Assembly: GCF_037975245.1 (NCBI RefSeq)
Contig: NC_092582.1
Location: 24,273,077-24,337,076 of the forward strand
DNA length: 64,000 nucleotides
Source: Apostichopus japonicus
Taxonomy: Eukaryota > Echinodermata > Holothuroidea > Aspidochirotida > Stichopodidae
Reading direction: 5' to 3'
Made by a program: the position numbers and the translations under genes. Below, in pieces: positions 12,204-23,801 of the stretch (position 1 is its first letter; each line of letters opens with the position of its first letter). The notes under the pieces are model-generated. The model searched no databases. It saw only the letters and a program-made list of their open reading frames with translations, and was not told the DNA's origin.

Positions 12204-13536
12204 CATGGGCGGCGATCCGTACTTCCGAGTGGGGGGGATATAACCTTGTTGACTATCTAAGGGTAGCGCCACCATAGGTTGGCGCGAAGCGTACAAGATA
12301 ATTTTGGGATTTACAAACCCTCTAGATGGCCGGAAACAGCACTTCCCAAGGTTTCCAAGCGACATATACCCGACTTTAAAATAGGGATATCATGTCCGAA
12401 ATATCTCATAATCGGGATCCAAAATACTTTTTTTTAAATTTCGGGTGTTATTTTGGGAAAATTGCCCCTGTCAATCTTGTTTCAGCCGCTACGTTAGAAT
12501 GTTCGAGAGCTCTTTTATATTATTCGATGAAGAAAATACTGTAGCCTCTTGCAGGCTATTATAGGCCTATACACATGCAATACACAATTACACATAGTAA
12601 CATTCCGTTTGCTTTTTAGCTAGGCAAAACCTGATGAGTTGAACTTGGGGAATAACGCGACGACCTAGCAAATGTAGGCTAACTTGGCCGGGCAGTACGA
12701 TGGTAGAGTGCTCGCCTGCGTTGACAATTGGAGGTCCCTGGTTCAAACTTCGGTATCGACATGTGATACCAAAACTTCCCTCCACTCCTTTCTCTATGAA
12801 AACTAATAAATTAATATAGGAGAGGCTAAGTCTCCATCCCCGAGTTCCGTTGCCATTTGCCAGGAGAGGAAAGTGTTTGCAATCTCTGCAAGTGGACAGC
12901 TGTACTCACGTTGGTTGGATGGGGACATTTAATGACAGTCCTGGAAGTAGGATTTTGAAAACATCTCACTTTGCGCCTGGGGGTCTATAGAGTTCAGAGG
13001 TTGAACCTGCCCATTGAAAATATCTGTGTAATGTGTCTTAGGTGCATGGTAATGCTATGTTAGGTATTCACTACGACTATTCACTGACAACAGCATACGT
13101 TTGGAATAATTATTTCTGCATTACAGCTACATTTCAGATTGCCAGACAAAAAAACCATATTATAAGTTTTAGGTTTCAGTTCGAGGGTACATGTACGTGT
13201 GTAGGCCGACTATAGGGCCTATATGAATACTATGAGGGTGCATATATGTACTATATCAATACCGTGGGCGCAATATTACCTTTTGTTGTTATAGGGCCAA
13301 TGAAGCCTACAGTCAACTATTCTTGCTTTATAAAGACGCTTTATTTAAAAAGATCGCCCTGCGTTTATGGTAGGCAAGAAATGAAGCTAAAAGAGAGCCG
13401 TACATTCACGATGATGCATAAATGTAGGCATGAAAATATTCGTATCCCTAGCATTTGGTGGGGGGGATATGGTGTATTACATCCCCTCCACCCATTTTCA
13501 TGGGGGGGATATATCCCCCCAGGATCGCCGCCCATG
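12204..13536 (+). mobile_element. hAT-type MITE, family A copy 1, with nested insertion
   Basis: Termini are CATGGGCGGCGATCC and its exact complement GGATCGCCGCCCATG. The flanks are TGTGTGTG at 12196-12203 and 13537-13544, a candidate 8-bp duplication in a simple repeat. Copy 2, in opposite orientation at 37559-38356, is 798 bp and collinear, except that copy 1 has extra sequence between about 12610 and 13178 holding a SINE. There is no transposase. Confidence 0.8.
12688..12975 (+). mobile_element. tRNA-derived SINE
   Basis: A pol III A-box-like TGGTAGAGTGCTCGCC at 12701-12716 is followed 24 bp later by a B-box-like GGTTCAAAC at 12740-12748, the arrangement of a tRNA-derived SINE head. It lies in the segment missing from MITE copy 2. 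The 3' boundary is uncertain, and no clean duplication was found. It does not fold as an intact tRNA gene. Confidence 0.6.
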
Positions 13537-13620
13537 TGTGTGTGTGTTAGATTGTTGAGGGTGCTTTAATTTTTGTTTGTATTACTGGGAGTAATATCAT
13601 TGTTCTTCATTTCTTTCCAG

Positions 13621-13731
13621 TGTTTTCATCTTCAAGAGTTGGACTATGAAGCAGTGTTCGTTGCCATAGATACCGAGCAAAATCTCCATAGTTCAGGAAC
13701 TACTGAAGGCCAAAAGTGTTTAGATAAAGAG
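13621..13731 (+). CDS. exon of the KDZ-linked gene, acidic helical segment
   Basis: A 111-nt, phase 0-0 exon lies between TTTCCAG and GAG|gtagaa. It encodes HLQELDYEAVFVAIDTEQN and a short hydrophilic tail. It joins in frame to the second half of 11121-11316. No domain recognised. Confidence 0.45.
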
Positions 13732-13915
13732 GTAGAACTCTTATGAAAATTTGTACTGAGTGTTATAGGTATGCAAAAACAATTTCATTGTTGCGTTACT
13801 ATTCATTGCAGTTATTTATCAGTCAAGTTTTGTGGCATAGAGACTTTAAATGCCTGGAAGTCAGATTGCTTTGACTTCATCCCTCTTACCGACCAACATC
13901 CCTCTCAAATTCTAG

Positions 13916-13958
13916 CAACCAAGAAAAGAAAAAGAGTTGCTGATGTAAATTTGAAGAA
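13916..13958 (+). CDS. weak exon candidate, NLS-like
   Basis: A 43-nt segment lies between ATTCTAG and GAA|gtaagg. In one frame it reads TKKRKRVADVNLK, similar to a basic nuclear-localisation signal. Its phase fits neither neighbour, so it is tentative. Confidence 0.25.
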
Positions 13959-14158
13959 GTAAGGAGAATTTCAACACCACAGCAGTAATATGAACGGGTT
14001 TTTCAGTAGAAGTCAAATCTATTAAGTAGTGTAATGTACAGTAGCATAATTATCCAACAAAAATCAACTGCATGTGAGGAAATATTTAAAGGTCATACAT
14101 TCATTTTGAAGGTAGATAAAACTTGTGATTGTTTTTTTCTTTCTGTTTCATTCAATAG

Positions 14159-14242
14159 GGGGTAATGCTGATGGTCCTGTTAAAGAAGCAACCCGTGCAA
14201 CACTACGTACCAGCGTGCAGGAGCTCTTTAACGAAAAATACT
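14159..14242 (+). CDS. GTF2I-like repeat, exon 1
   Basis: This exon lies between CAATAG and ACT|gtaagt. It ends in LRTSVQELFNEKY, which matches the opening helix of the GTF2I-like repeat (LR..VE.LFN.KY in TFII-I family proteins). It leaves one base and joins in phase 1 to 15060-15113. In vertebrate TFII-I this repeat is a DNA-binding module of about 75-80 residues. The exon's 5' join is not in phase with the preceding candidate. Confidence 0.7.
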
Positions 14243-15059
14243 GTAAGTGAAACTGACTATCTCACGTTCATCGATTGCATCTTAGGAGAGAAATATTAGT
14301 GTTGTCTTATTGTCACTTACTCATTAGCAATGAACAGGATTTTTTTTTTATATGATAAGGTCAAATTCCATTCTTTAATTGCTGAGTGAAATACAAACAA
14401 ATGGAACATCAGTCAATCAGTTTCCCAATTGTTCACAGTGCTACTTACATTAGCTGCCTAATATTGATTGTTCATTATTATGAGCTGCAGACATTAAAAT
14501 GCAATATTCCATTTTTTCGGCTCATAGTAAAGTATTTACTACACAAACAATACTGTGGTTTCCGTTGAGTTGGAAAGAAAGTAATTTAGAGAAATTCGAT
14601 GTCAAAGTTAGCAGATTCTCACTGACCAGAAACCTGATTCCTACAAGCTAATGAACGTACAGGTCACCGTGTGACGTCATTCTGCAGAGTGTACCGCTAA
14701 CGCAAAACAATAACAATAACAATAAACTTTCCTCATACTTCTTGTAAGAGAGTAAGCCTTTTATTAACTTCAGTCTGGCAGTAAACATGCAGTTTCAAGA
14801 GAAAGAAATGGTTGTTAGAATTGTTCACACATAGCTACTTGAACTCATTTTGGTTGGCAGTTCTTCATTACAAGTCAATTATGGTTGCAAACCTGCCTCA
14901 ACGACCGATGATATTGTAAGATTCGTTGCCATTATAGGCCACTTTTCATAGTGTGCGGTATGATATTGAGGTCTTGCCACAATTCCAATGCCTACCTTGT
15001 GAAAAGTATCAAGATTTCAGGTATTTCTTCATTTTTGTTGCAATTAAACATGTTTGCAG
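14243..15059. other. intron, nothing recognised
   Basis: AT-rich intron between GTF2I-like exons 1 and 2. No repeat or exon recognised. Confidence 0.5.
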
Positions 15060-15113
15060 TTAGTTTTCGGTCAGTGGATGCAGTTGAATCCAAGAAATAC
15101 AAAGCTTTGCGGG
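15060..15113 (+). CDS. GTF2I-like repeat, exon 2
   Basis: A 54-nt exon lies between TTTGCAG and G|gtatgtc in phase 1-1. It encodes DAVESKKYKALR, the variable middle of the repeat. Both joins are in frame (TTT across the first, GGT across the second), which is strong support for real splicing. Confidence 0.65.
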
Positions 15114-15789
15114 GTATGTCTCAGTCTTGCTGCCATAAAGTATAGGCTTTCAGCAAGTCACAACTCCACAAAAGCAGTTACACAAGAAATTGGAACACCA
15201 CAGAAAAAAAAATGACTGATGGATTCCTTGTTACACATTTTAAGAGTTGTAAAAGTGAAAAATGCAATAACTTTTACTGTCTCAGTAAAATATATACATG
15301 CTCACAATGCAAATCATCCATACATAGTGTTATAGCTGGTGTCGTTGGTTTTGCTAAACAGAACTACATCACACAGGACCTCCTTGTGTAGCAGCGTACA
15401 ACTATCTTTTGTAACATGATCTATTTTTAATGCACTTATGGGATAAATCACAGCTGAAGCTAAACAATTGAGTATGCACATTAGAATAACAATTAGGCAA
15501 TCGTGGCTACTGTATATCAAAATTAGAGAGACAACCTTTAGAGGGCCTCTGAGTAGGCACTGCCCTTGACGTGTTTTGTAGACAGATTAACGAGAGTGGA
15601 CTACTTGGAGGTGTGCAAGGGGACGGTATTCGACTATCAGACTGCAAAAAGTACCGATCTAGTATAGCCCATCATTCTTCCTAAGGTAAATAAAAAGCTT
15701 AAACTCTTCGCTGGTTGAATAAGTCATATTTTCTCTCATCCCCATTGTCTATAACCCGTCGTATAAACCTGGATTTACCTAGATATGAC

Positions 15790-16131
15790 CATAGGCGTAG
15801 GAGCCCAACTTGCTTTGGGGGGGGGGGGGCTGGAATGACTTGCCGGAAAATATACCCAAAATTTTTCGCGTGCTCCGCACACATTCAACATTTAGGCATG
15901 CATCGGTAATTACATCGCCTGCCAATAACATACACTCATTTGTCGTGTTATTACCATTTGGGGGGGAGTCGTGACAATGATAATGTTAATAATTTAAGTT
16001 TAACCATTGAAAAACACATTGCAATTAATTCTCAGCATATATATATATATATATATATTGCCAGAATTTTCACAAATATATTTGATTAGGGGGGTGCAGC
16101 CCCCCAGCCCCACCCCACTCCTATGCCTATG
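15790..16131. mobile_element. hAT-type MITE, family B copy 2
   Basis: The 342-bp copy starts CATAGGCGTAGGAGCC and ends CTCCTATGCCTATG. Its flanks GATATGAC (15782-15789) and AATATGAC (16132-16139) match at 7 of 8 bases. It holds a G-run, an (AT)n tract near 16037-16060 and a C-rich end. It lies in the intron between GTF2I-like exons 2 and 3. Confidence 0.75.
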
Positions 16132-16953
16132 AATATGACTAAGTGACATGAAAACAACAGTCAGTCTGGCATATGAATGATATTGCTTATACCACCCACA
16201 GACTGAAATGTGAATGTCATTATGACCAGGGTCAAAAAATTGACGTACAAAGGTAAAATTTTGAGTTTAGAAGTAAACATCTAACATAACGCCAATTCGT
16301 TCCAAGGAAACTTTTCAGAAGAATGTATCCTCTGTCCCAGTCATCATTTCTGAAGTGTGCTGAACATATTTTTGCCGGCATACTGTGGGAAACCTGGGAG
16401 CGAGAAAGGCTTTGCGAGTTCTCCTTACAAAATAAATCCAAAGCCTGCAGCGTCTGTCGTCGGTTTGATGACTGGGAAACATAAAGAGACTAAATCTTCG
16501 GTTCTAAAAAGTGTATTGGCAACATCCTACTACACAAATCATTGGCATTTTGATACTAACAGTTTATATATGACAGAGTGTCATACAGGCATAATGTAAG
16601 TACCTTAGTGAAGTGAATAGCTGGATCCAAGGTTTTCCTCAAACGACTCAGCACATCTTTGTCACAGGGTGACCTACAGTCACCTGAGCGCTTAGGAATG
16701 TTTGCGAAAATAGGAAATCTTTTTGTCCGAAAGTGCTAGGTTTTACTGAGTCCCATAATAACATAATGCAATGTGTCATAATGGAAGTGAAAAGATGTAA
16801 CATAAATTTGAACAGATTAGAGGATTTTAGAAAAACCACCAGATATGCAATTTAAAGGAATTAAAATGTGTTCAACTTAAGGAAACTTGCAAAGCTTTAA
16901 TGTTGGGAAGGTTTCCAGTGAATAGAACAGTTCTTGTGTGTTAATATTATACT

Positions 16954-18199
16954 CAGGGATGCGCTAGAGGGGAGGTGTAGGGGGTGTCTCACCCCCTCCC
17001 CAATCTTGGTAAAACTGACGATAGTTGGAAAATTTCAGTGCCACAGTCGGAATTTCCGACTGTCGCACTCTAATTTTTCCAACTGTCGCACTCTAATTTT
17101 CCGACTGTCGCACTCACATATTCTTGTAATTTGTGATTGACCTAAAATATTCGGTCCAAATTGACCTTTGATCAGTGACATTTACCACATTTTCCTTGTC
17201 ACATTGAGAAATTGTATCTCGCGATCCTTATACTCCACCATACAAAACTTTGTATGATTTTGAATACTCTAAAAAAAATTCCAATTGAAAGATACTGTAC
17301 AACGTTCGCCAGCTTCAATTTGGTTAATTTATGTATTAATTTTGCTATTGGTTGGGTTGACCCTGTTCGCTAGCTTCAAGTAAGTTCAGGATATACATTG
17401 TATGGTATACAATTAAAACACTCAATGTTAATCTACGGAAGCTTAAAAGTGCCATCAATAAGAAAAACTTCGCCCCATAAGTTGACATTTTTCAGTAACT
17501 TGTTTAGATAACAAGATAAAATATTATCAAAAATCAGAAAAATGTTGGATTGCTCAGTTGCTTTAACTGAGCAATTGACAAACTTTCTGAAAATGTTTAA
17601 TTGACAATTACTTATCATAGCCTATCTCGTCAATTGGACATTTTTTCTGCAAAATGTTTAATTGACAACTAATCATATCTCGTCAACTCAACATTTTTCT
17701 GCAAAATGTTTAATTGTTCACTTCATTCTAAATGCTCAGTTGGAATGAAGTGCACAATTGAAAGTTTCTCATGTGAGTGATAAATAGCCCCCCCCCCCCC
17801 CCAAGAAAACAATATTAAGCATGCTAGTAAAAATCACTGTATTTTTTGATAATTCACTATGTCGTCGAATATAATTTGTTGCGAAAAAAATTTCCCCTGT
17901 GTTACATTAACATAGCTTTTGTAGTTAGTAGTCTATGTAGCTTAGAAGCAGATAACTTTACTCAGTTGCTAACTTGCTTAGCCAGAGTGATTAATAAGTT
18001 TGTGAAGTGAGGGCCTGTGTACAAATGTATCAAAAAAAATTTCCACGCGCTACGCGCGTTCGACATGTTAATGTTGACGAGTAGTACGCGGGGGGGGGGG
18101 TACAAGGCAGCAGTCGGAATTTTCTTGCTCCAAAACCCATCCAGTTGGAATTTCAGACACTACACCCCCCCCAATCATCAGGCCTTAGCTACGTCCCTG
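16954..18199. mobile_element. hAT-type element, family C copy 1
   Basis: The element starts CAGGGATGCGCTAG and ends CTTAGCTACGTCCCTG, which are imperfect inverted repeats. The flanks ATTATACT (16946-16953) and ATTACACT (18200-18207) match at 7 of 8. Inside are short direct repeats of a GACTGTCGCACTC motif near 17055-17115 and of TGTTTAATTGACAA near 17595-17710. A related family member is at 42598-43363. It is non-autonomous. Confidence 0.65.
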
Positions 18200-18387
18200 A
18201 TTACACTGTTAGCTGGATGGAGGCATGAGCTCGAGTTTATCATGTGAACTAGTAAACTATGTTACTTGCTATCTGATTTAAGGCACATTGCTATCCCTGC
18301 AACATTTTAAGGACACATGTTTGTAATGGCAATACAATGCAAGTTGAATACACATCGTTAAACTGGTTTATATGATCACAGATGCAG

Positions 18388-18540
18388 GTACGGGCAGAAG
18401 AGCAATGAGCTACAAGCAGCTTGCTATGGGGAATATTGTGGTAGATGGTCTGTCACCTGGTATTACCTGTAAACGACCGTCTGCGTATGGAGTCCATGAT
18501 TTGCAAGCAATATTACGCAGCAAAAATAGTATTACCATCA
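18388..18540 (+). CDS. GTF2I-like repeat, exon 3
   Basis: A 153-nt phase 1-1 exon lies between GATGCAG and A|gtaagt. It encodes MSYKQLAMGNIVVDGLSPGI followed by KRPSAYGVHDLQAIL. These match the second half of the GTF2I-like repeat: the PY..L segment, the V.GLP.GI turn, and the RRP..YG...L..IL helix. Together with exons at 14159 and 15060 it makes a repeat of about 80 residues, the usual family length. A single repeat is present, whereas vertebrate TFII-I proteins carry several. Confidence 0.8.
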
Positions 18541-19102
18541 GTAAGTTTTGTGTTGTGTTTGCATGTCTTACTAGTAAAGCCAGCTCATGAGGCCAACAAG
18601 TGTTACATTTTAATGAGCAGATTCCTTTTGCTTTTTACAGTCATCAATTGTTATAAAGCTAAAACAGGACAATTTGAACACTTATAAACATGATATGAGA
18701 GGAGGGGGGGGGGGTGGGTGGACGAGAGGGTCTGGGTGTTTTTGCTGCAGAACTTCATGGAAATTGTCACATGATACATGCTGGTAGATACACACGATAC
18801 CGGCTTGAAGGGAAATAATGACAATGAAATATATTCACTGAAATGGAGGAGGGAGGGGTCTGTCCATAATAGAGATAGTGGTATGTTATAGTTACACCAC
18901 TACATAAACATTTTGACCAGCTGGGCTTAGGGTACTTGCTGTTTTTTCGTCCTGTAATAGTGCTCATGACTGTACACATTTATATTGTCCATATATTGTT
19001 GTATATACTTATAGTGTGTGTAAGTTCTCGTGAGAACATATCATTCTAACCAATAAAATTTGTTTCATTTTCATTGGAAACATTCCTGCTTTTCCTCACA
19101 AG

Positions 19103-19162
19103 GTACTTCCAGCAATGCAACTAGAACTCCAGATGCCAATTGCCTATCAGCAACTGAACATG
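19103..19162 (+). CDS. linker exon after the GTF2I-like repeat
   Basis: A 60-nt phase 1-1 exon between CACAAG and G|gtacgt encodes a Ser/Thr/Asn-rich linker (TSSNATRTPDANCLSATEH). It is in frame with 18388-18540 and with 19510-19606. Confidence 0.5.
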
Positions 19163-19509
19163 GTACGTACAAAACTAATATCGAACTTAAAAGTTTGCTG
19201 ATATAACATACTTTTTAATGATATCTTTTGTTCGATTTTACAGCACAAGTCATTCCACTTCCTGTTCAAGATGTAAACATTTTGGTTTAAGTTGACCATT
19301 TGTTAAAAATTCTCTGGAGCAAACTGACTGTACTACACTCAGGCTTATTGTAATTCTATAGCTTTGTAATGACCATGATCAGAATGTTAATATGTCAGCA
19401 GCAGAATTGCACATATCAAAGCTTAAAATAAAACACAAATATAATCAATTTTATATAATGTGCTCGCTCACTGTGTTTGTTCCCTTTTCTCTGTAATTTC
19501 TGTTTGCAG

Positions 19510-19606
19510 TGTCTGTGAGTGATGACAGTCAAATACTAGACCAGGATCAAGACCAAGGCTCTAGACGCGTGATGAAGCTGTTCATCCATCCTATACGACC
19601 AAGAGG
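19510..19606 (+). CDS. linker exon, acidic then basic
   Basis: This exon lies between GTTTGCAG and GG|gttagt. It reads VSVSDDSQILDQDQDQGSRR and then a short hydrophobic/basic end. The first codon (GTG) is completed by the base left from 19162, so the join is in frame. The downstream join to 23113 is not in phase; an exon may be missing, and a 2 kb element has inserted between them. Confidence 0.45.
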
Positions 19607-19769
19607 GTTAGTGGTTTGGCTGTCATGTTCTACTTCATTTCTATCTTTATTGCAGTGGTTAGAAAATTCTTTGCTTATGCATACAACAAGCATTGCATTT
19701 CATCATTTTTGGTTTTGATGATAATCGTAACCTTTTTAGTTGTGATGCATGCATGTGTATGTGTTGTGA

Positions 19770-20220
19770 AGTAAAGCTTGTAAACACGATATCTCACAAA
19801 GAGAAGCATGGACATATCTAATACATAGAATATCGGTTTACCACATTAAGTGCAAGAACTCTTTCATTTTGGTGGAGGTCAGAGGGTTTATGGGGTCAAC
19901 AGAGGTCAAAATTAAAAAAAAACTTCATAAACAAGATATCTCTAGAAAGGAAACGTAAAGAACTATATCATGTTTGATATGTGGATGAAATACATTGAAT
20001 GTAAGTAGCCTTTCAGTTTGGTGAAGGTAAAAGGTCAGTTGGGGTCAACAGGTTAAACTGTGAAAGCCCTAATTTAAACATATCTCAAGAAGGGAAGCTT
20101 GGAGCTATTTCATACATGGTAAGTATATAGGTGTATCAAATTTATTCCAAGAAGCCCATGATTTTGGTGGAGGTCAAATGGATCAAGCTGTGAGGAATTG
20201 TCTATTCAATATCTCAACAG
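19770..20220 (+). repeat. diverged GGTCA-rich dispersed repeat
   Basis: Three diverged units of about 140 bp each carry an AAACA.GATATCTC segment followed by TTTTGGTGGAGGTCA and GGGGTCAACAG. The same module recurs at 26140-27130 and near 28680, and related sequence fills 48.9-50.3 kb. It is an interspersed repeat with no coding content. Confidence 0.6.
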
Positions 20221-20696
20221 GTAGCTTGCTGCTAAATAATAAGCTAATATGTCGCAATGAGTTCAAGAAGCTTATCAGTGGTTACATTAGGGCAGGAACT
20301 TTCATTATGGATAGTATCTTATTCATGCTTTCTCTGTCTTATTGAGATCTATATATGTTGTACAGCCTCACCACACAGTAGGTCAGATCTTTATTTAGGT
20401 CAGATTGTTATGCTATTGCTTATAAATCTTTCATCATTGAAACCACAGTGCATTTGTGCAATCTGGTTCTTCTTTCATGTGAAATGTCAGATTTAATCAC
20501 ATGTTTTGTGAAGTGACATGCAAGGTGATATATTACAAGGTCTTTATTTTGTATCTATTATCTCCAAATGTTACTGGAGTGACAAAGATTTTGTAGTATC
20601 TTTACGGGGAGTATTTGTCACCATGACACTCAGGCAAACCCTTCTTAGTGTGCCAGTGAGCATTCCTATCCTAATAGGTGTTGATTTACGGAGAGC

Positions 20697-22770
20697 CAAA
20701 CGTTCCATAAATGTCGAAAAAGAAAGTGAAGTGTCCAAGTTAATATATATATGTCCAAATCGATATCAACATGTTACAATTCGATATCAGCATGTTACAA
20801 TTCCATATGAACATGTCGAAACAAAATACAATATGCCATTGCGTCTATCAACATGTCAAATTCAACATCAGCATGTCACGAAAACTTGTAACAGCATGCC
20901 ATTACTACATTGGTCATGTCAACATGCTATATTTACGTCGTGCTATAATTTTGGCACTTCGGCGCGCGCCAACGTTTCGTATATGTCGAGATTTATTTCA
21001 GTATGTCCAAAACTTGTGTCAGCATGGTGAGCAAAGAGTAGTGAAGTATTGCCATGACAACATTGCACATGGTTCGTGTCGTTCACACGGTACTATGGTT
21101 GAATATACTGTAGCGGAAAGCTACGACTTTTCCTTAGTGAGATACGTTTCGTTCCCTCAGGGGTTACATCTGTTGCGCTCCGCGGAGGTAACGAGAGATG
21201 TTTATCCGAAACAGGAACAGGAACTGATTACGTAATTTTGCTATATCGATGTATTCCCGTGATTGGCATAGGCAGGCACGGCGGTGGGTGTGTGAGTCGA
21301 TCCCATTGGTCGCAACTCATCTAAAAAACTGTGACCTTCACCTGCAACAGACATACAGTTTAAGTACTGTAAAAATATTAAAGCATTCTGAGTACTCTTA
21401 ACTTTCATGTAACGTTTTTTTAAGGGCAAGTGGCACATAACCTGCTAATTATCTTAGAATTTGTTCCTCATGTTTTTCAACAATTAATGTATCTTCCAAA
21501 TTTATGTCGTCTGGAACATCCAGCCTCTCAAACTCTTCAATCATCAGCTTCACCATAAATTCAACTATATCCTGTAGCATGAACATTTCTAATGTCCTCG
21601 GCGGATGCAAAGTTTTTGGCAGCCATGTTTCGTGTTACATTAATTTTGTTAATTTTATAACACTAGGTTCCCAATGCAATAGCAAACAGCACTAACGTTA
21701 TTTGCCTAACGAACGAAGAAAAGTTTTATTTCATTTCATTTATTTTTCCATTTCCTCACAATGTTTATATAATAATAGGACTGTGAAGACAATACCATGC
21801 AAAGAAAATAATAAGTAATAAATCATATAAAAGAAAAATAATGGAAATTTCGGAGAGAAAATGGTGGAAGGGCATGGAAGCCGTAGCTTGTACAAGAAGC
21901 CCACCAAAATAAAGATAACAAGTATAAAGTATATGGGCAAGATAATAAAGCCCCTTACACTTGACTAAAAGTACCTATTTCGCCATTACTTGTTCATATA
22001 TTGCGATGAAATATATGCTGAGATAAACAATTAATTATTAAATACGAATCTTCGCATGATTCGGTGAGAAATGAAAGATATATTCCGATCGAAATTCTTA
22101 CAGGTATGCGTAACGTAACATATATGAGTACTGTGTATACTATTTCAATTACATATACGTTAGGATCGGAGTGTCTGTTGTTATGTTGTGAGGGACGCTA
22201 TATACGAAATGACCTTTGTACCAGGATTACGTAATAGCTGATGATGGCTTTACCCGTGTTTGTGCCCTGAGGCATGTTTACTTATGGCGATCAAATTTTG
22301 TCGGTTACAATGATACTTCAAAGTGGGTTTTCTCCTTCTGTTTATAGCTCCATGATTCAACCATAGTACCGTGTGAACGACACGAACCATGTGCAACGTT
22401 GTCATGGCAATACTTCACTACTCTTCGCTCACCATGCTGACACAAGTTTTGGACATACTGAAATAAATCTCGACATATACGAAACGTTGGCGCGCGCCGA
22501 AGTGCCAAAATTATAGCACGACGTAAATATAGCATGTTGACATGACCAATGTAGTAATGGCATGCTGTTACAAGTTTTCGACATGCTGATGTTGAATTTG
22601 ACATGTTGATAGACGCAATGGCATATTGTATTTTGTTTCGACATGTTCATATGGAATTGTAACATGCTGATATCGAATTGTAACATGTTGATATCGATTT
22701 GGACATATATATATTAACTTGGACACTTCACTTTCTTTTTCGACATTTGTGGAACGTTTGGCTCTCCGTA
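20697..22770. mobile_element. non-autonomous transposon with ~410-bp terminal inverted repeats
   Basis: The left arm 20697-21104 and right arm 22355-22770 are near-perfect inverted copies, starting TACGGAGAGCCAAACG. A 6-bp duplication TTGATT flanks the element (20691-20696, 22771-22776). Each arm carries at least eight RCATGTY motifs at roughly 15-25-bp spacing, as expected for subterminal transposase-binding repeats. The 1.25 kb interior has no recognisable transposase. Open frames in the arms are mirror images of each other and are by-products of the repeat. The superfamily is not assigned. Confidence 0.8.
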
Positions 22771-23112
22771 TTGATTGGCTTGTAAAAGTAGGTTTAAAAA
22801 GCGACAAATGTCATGTACAGTGCATGATGTAATTCCCAATGTGATTGGTTATTATTAAAACTAATGAGTCTCACATAAACATCCATGACTGAAGTGAATC
22901 ACATTAAAGCCATTTAAATTGTAGCTTGTGTCCTTCTTAAATGTGAATGGTACCATTACTTCCAGTCATTACATTGTGCTGAAATTACAAATTGTTTATT
23001 CTTTTTATCCTTTTCATCATCTGATTTCATTGGAAGTTACGAAGATTGTAACATCCGGATGCACGAGTTTGCACTTCTAATGAAACTATGTATCATCTTT
23101 ATATCTCCATAG

Positions 23113-23232
23113 GACCTTCAGTCATTCTGCTTGACATATATGAAGACTAGCCGTCATGTCCAGAAAATACTGAGGAAGATGTGCGTGAAGAGGTAGAAGC
23201 AGGAGAAGAAAAAGAGCAGGAAGACGAAGCAG
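23113..23232 (+). pseudogene. acidic linker exon upstream of the chromodomain, with stop
   Basis: This exon lies between TCCATAG and GCAG|gtatgg. It encodes a hydrophobic start, then a strongly acidic run (EEVEAGEEKEQEDEA). TAG at 23148-23150 interrupts the frame. It joins in phase 1 to the chromodomain exon. Translation could restart after the stop, but no ATG with context is obvious. Confidence 0.5.
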
Positions 23233-23479
23233 GTATGGTGACCCTCTTTCCATGGTATTACACCTTAACCAACAATGTAGATGATTCTGTTGCTTTAAAC
23301 AGATTTCTCAACATGCTTACATCTGTTGCACATTGTGGGTTCCTGCTTCTAGGGCCTAAACCTCCTGATTTGAGTATAGTTTTCAAGCTGGAGTAGCAAC
23401 TTCCTGATTAATCATTCACCACTATTGTTGTTAAATGATTAAGTTTACCATGCTAGTAAAAGTTTTTTTTTTTTTTCAG

Positions 23480-23620
23480 CTGATTTCTTCCCGGTGGAGA
23501 AGGTCCTGAAGAAGAGGCAGAAGAAGGGACAAACTGAGCATCTGGTCAAGTGGCAGGGGTACTCTTCAAAATTTAATCAATGGGTAGATGCAGGGAGTAT
23601 CTCAAAGGAAGGCAAACCAG
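23480..23620 (+). CDS. chromodomain exon
   Basis: A 141-nt phase 1-1 exon lies between a long T-run with TTTCAG and CCAG|gtattt. It encodes FPVEKVLKKRQKKG, EHLVKWQGY and FNQWVD in order. These are the chromodomain hallmarks: Y/FxVEKI strand, KWxGY aromatic-cage strand and the N.W end. In many transposon-derived chromodomains the last motif reads FNSWVD, as here. Chromodomains bind methylated histone tails, which would tether the protein to heterochromatin; that is family knowledge. The first cage position is F rather than Y. An alternative source is the adjacent Ty3/gypsy remnant, but the flanking splice sites and phase argue for the spliced gene. Confidence 0.8.
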
Positions 23621-23801
23621 GTATTTAAATTGGCATTTAAATGTGTATGTACTAGGAGGATCATTTGTTTGATGATGTTGAATCACTAATGACCTATTTC
23701 TTGCCAGAGCTTAAGTTACACATCATTTTGAAGTTTACCTGTTCATATCATTAATGAAGTGAGCAATCAGAAATTTATGGTGACAATCTTTACTTAGAAA
23801 C

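Noticed and set aside
12691-12760. tRNA gene
   Set aside because: A- and B-box-like motifs are present, but the stems of a tRNA do not pair; it is better explained as a SINE head.
16357-16599. 80-codon open frame with lysine/proline-rich start
   Set aside because: It lies in the GTF2I-like intron; exons at 15113 and 18388 already join in phase without it, and its splice signals are poor.
19244-19290. Exon-like segment after TTTTACAG
   Set aside because: The exons on either side (19162 and 19510) join in frame without it, and it runs into a stop.
20518-21235. Open frames of 154-170 codons and their minus-strand mirror images near 22305-22807
   Set aside because: They are made by the CATGTY ladder in the inverted arms; similar peptides on both arms follow from the palindrome.
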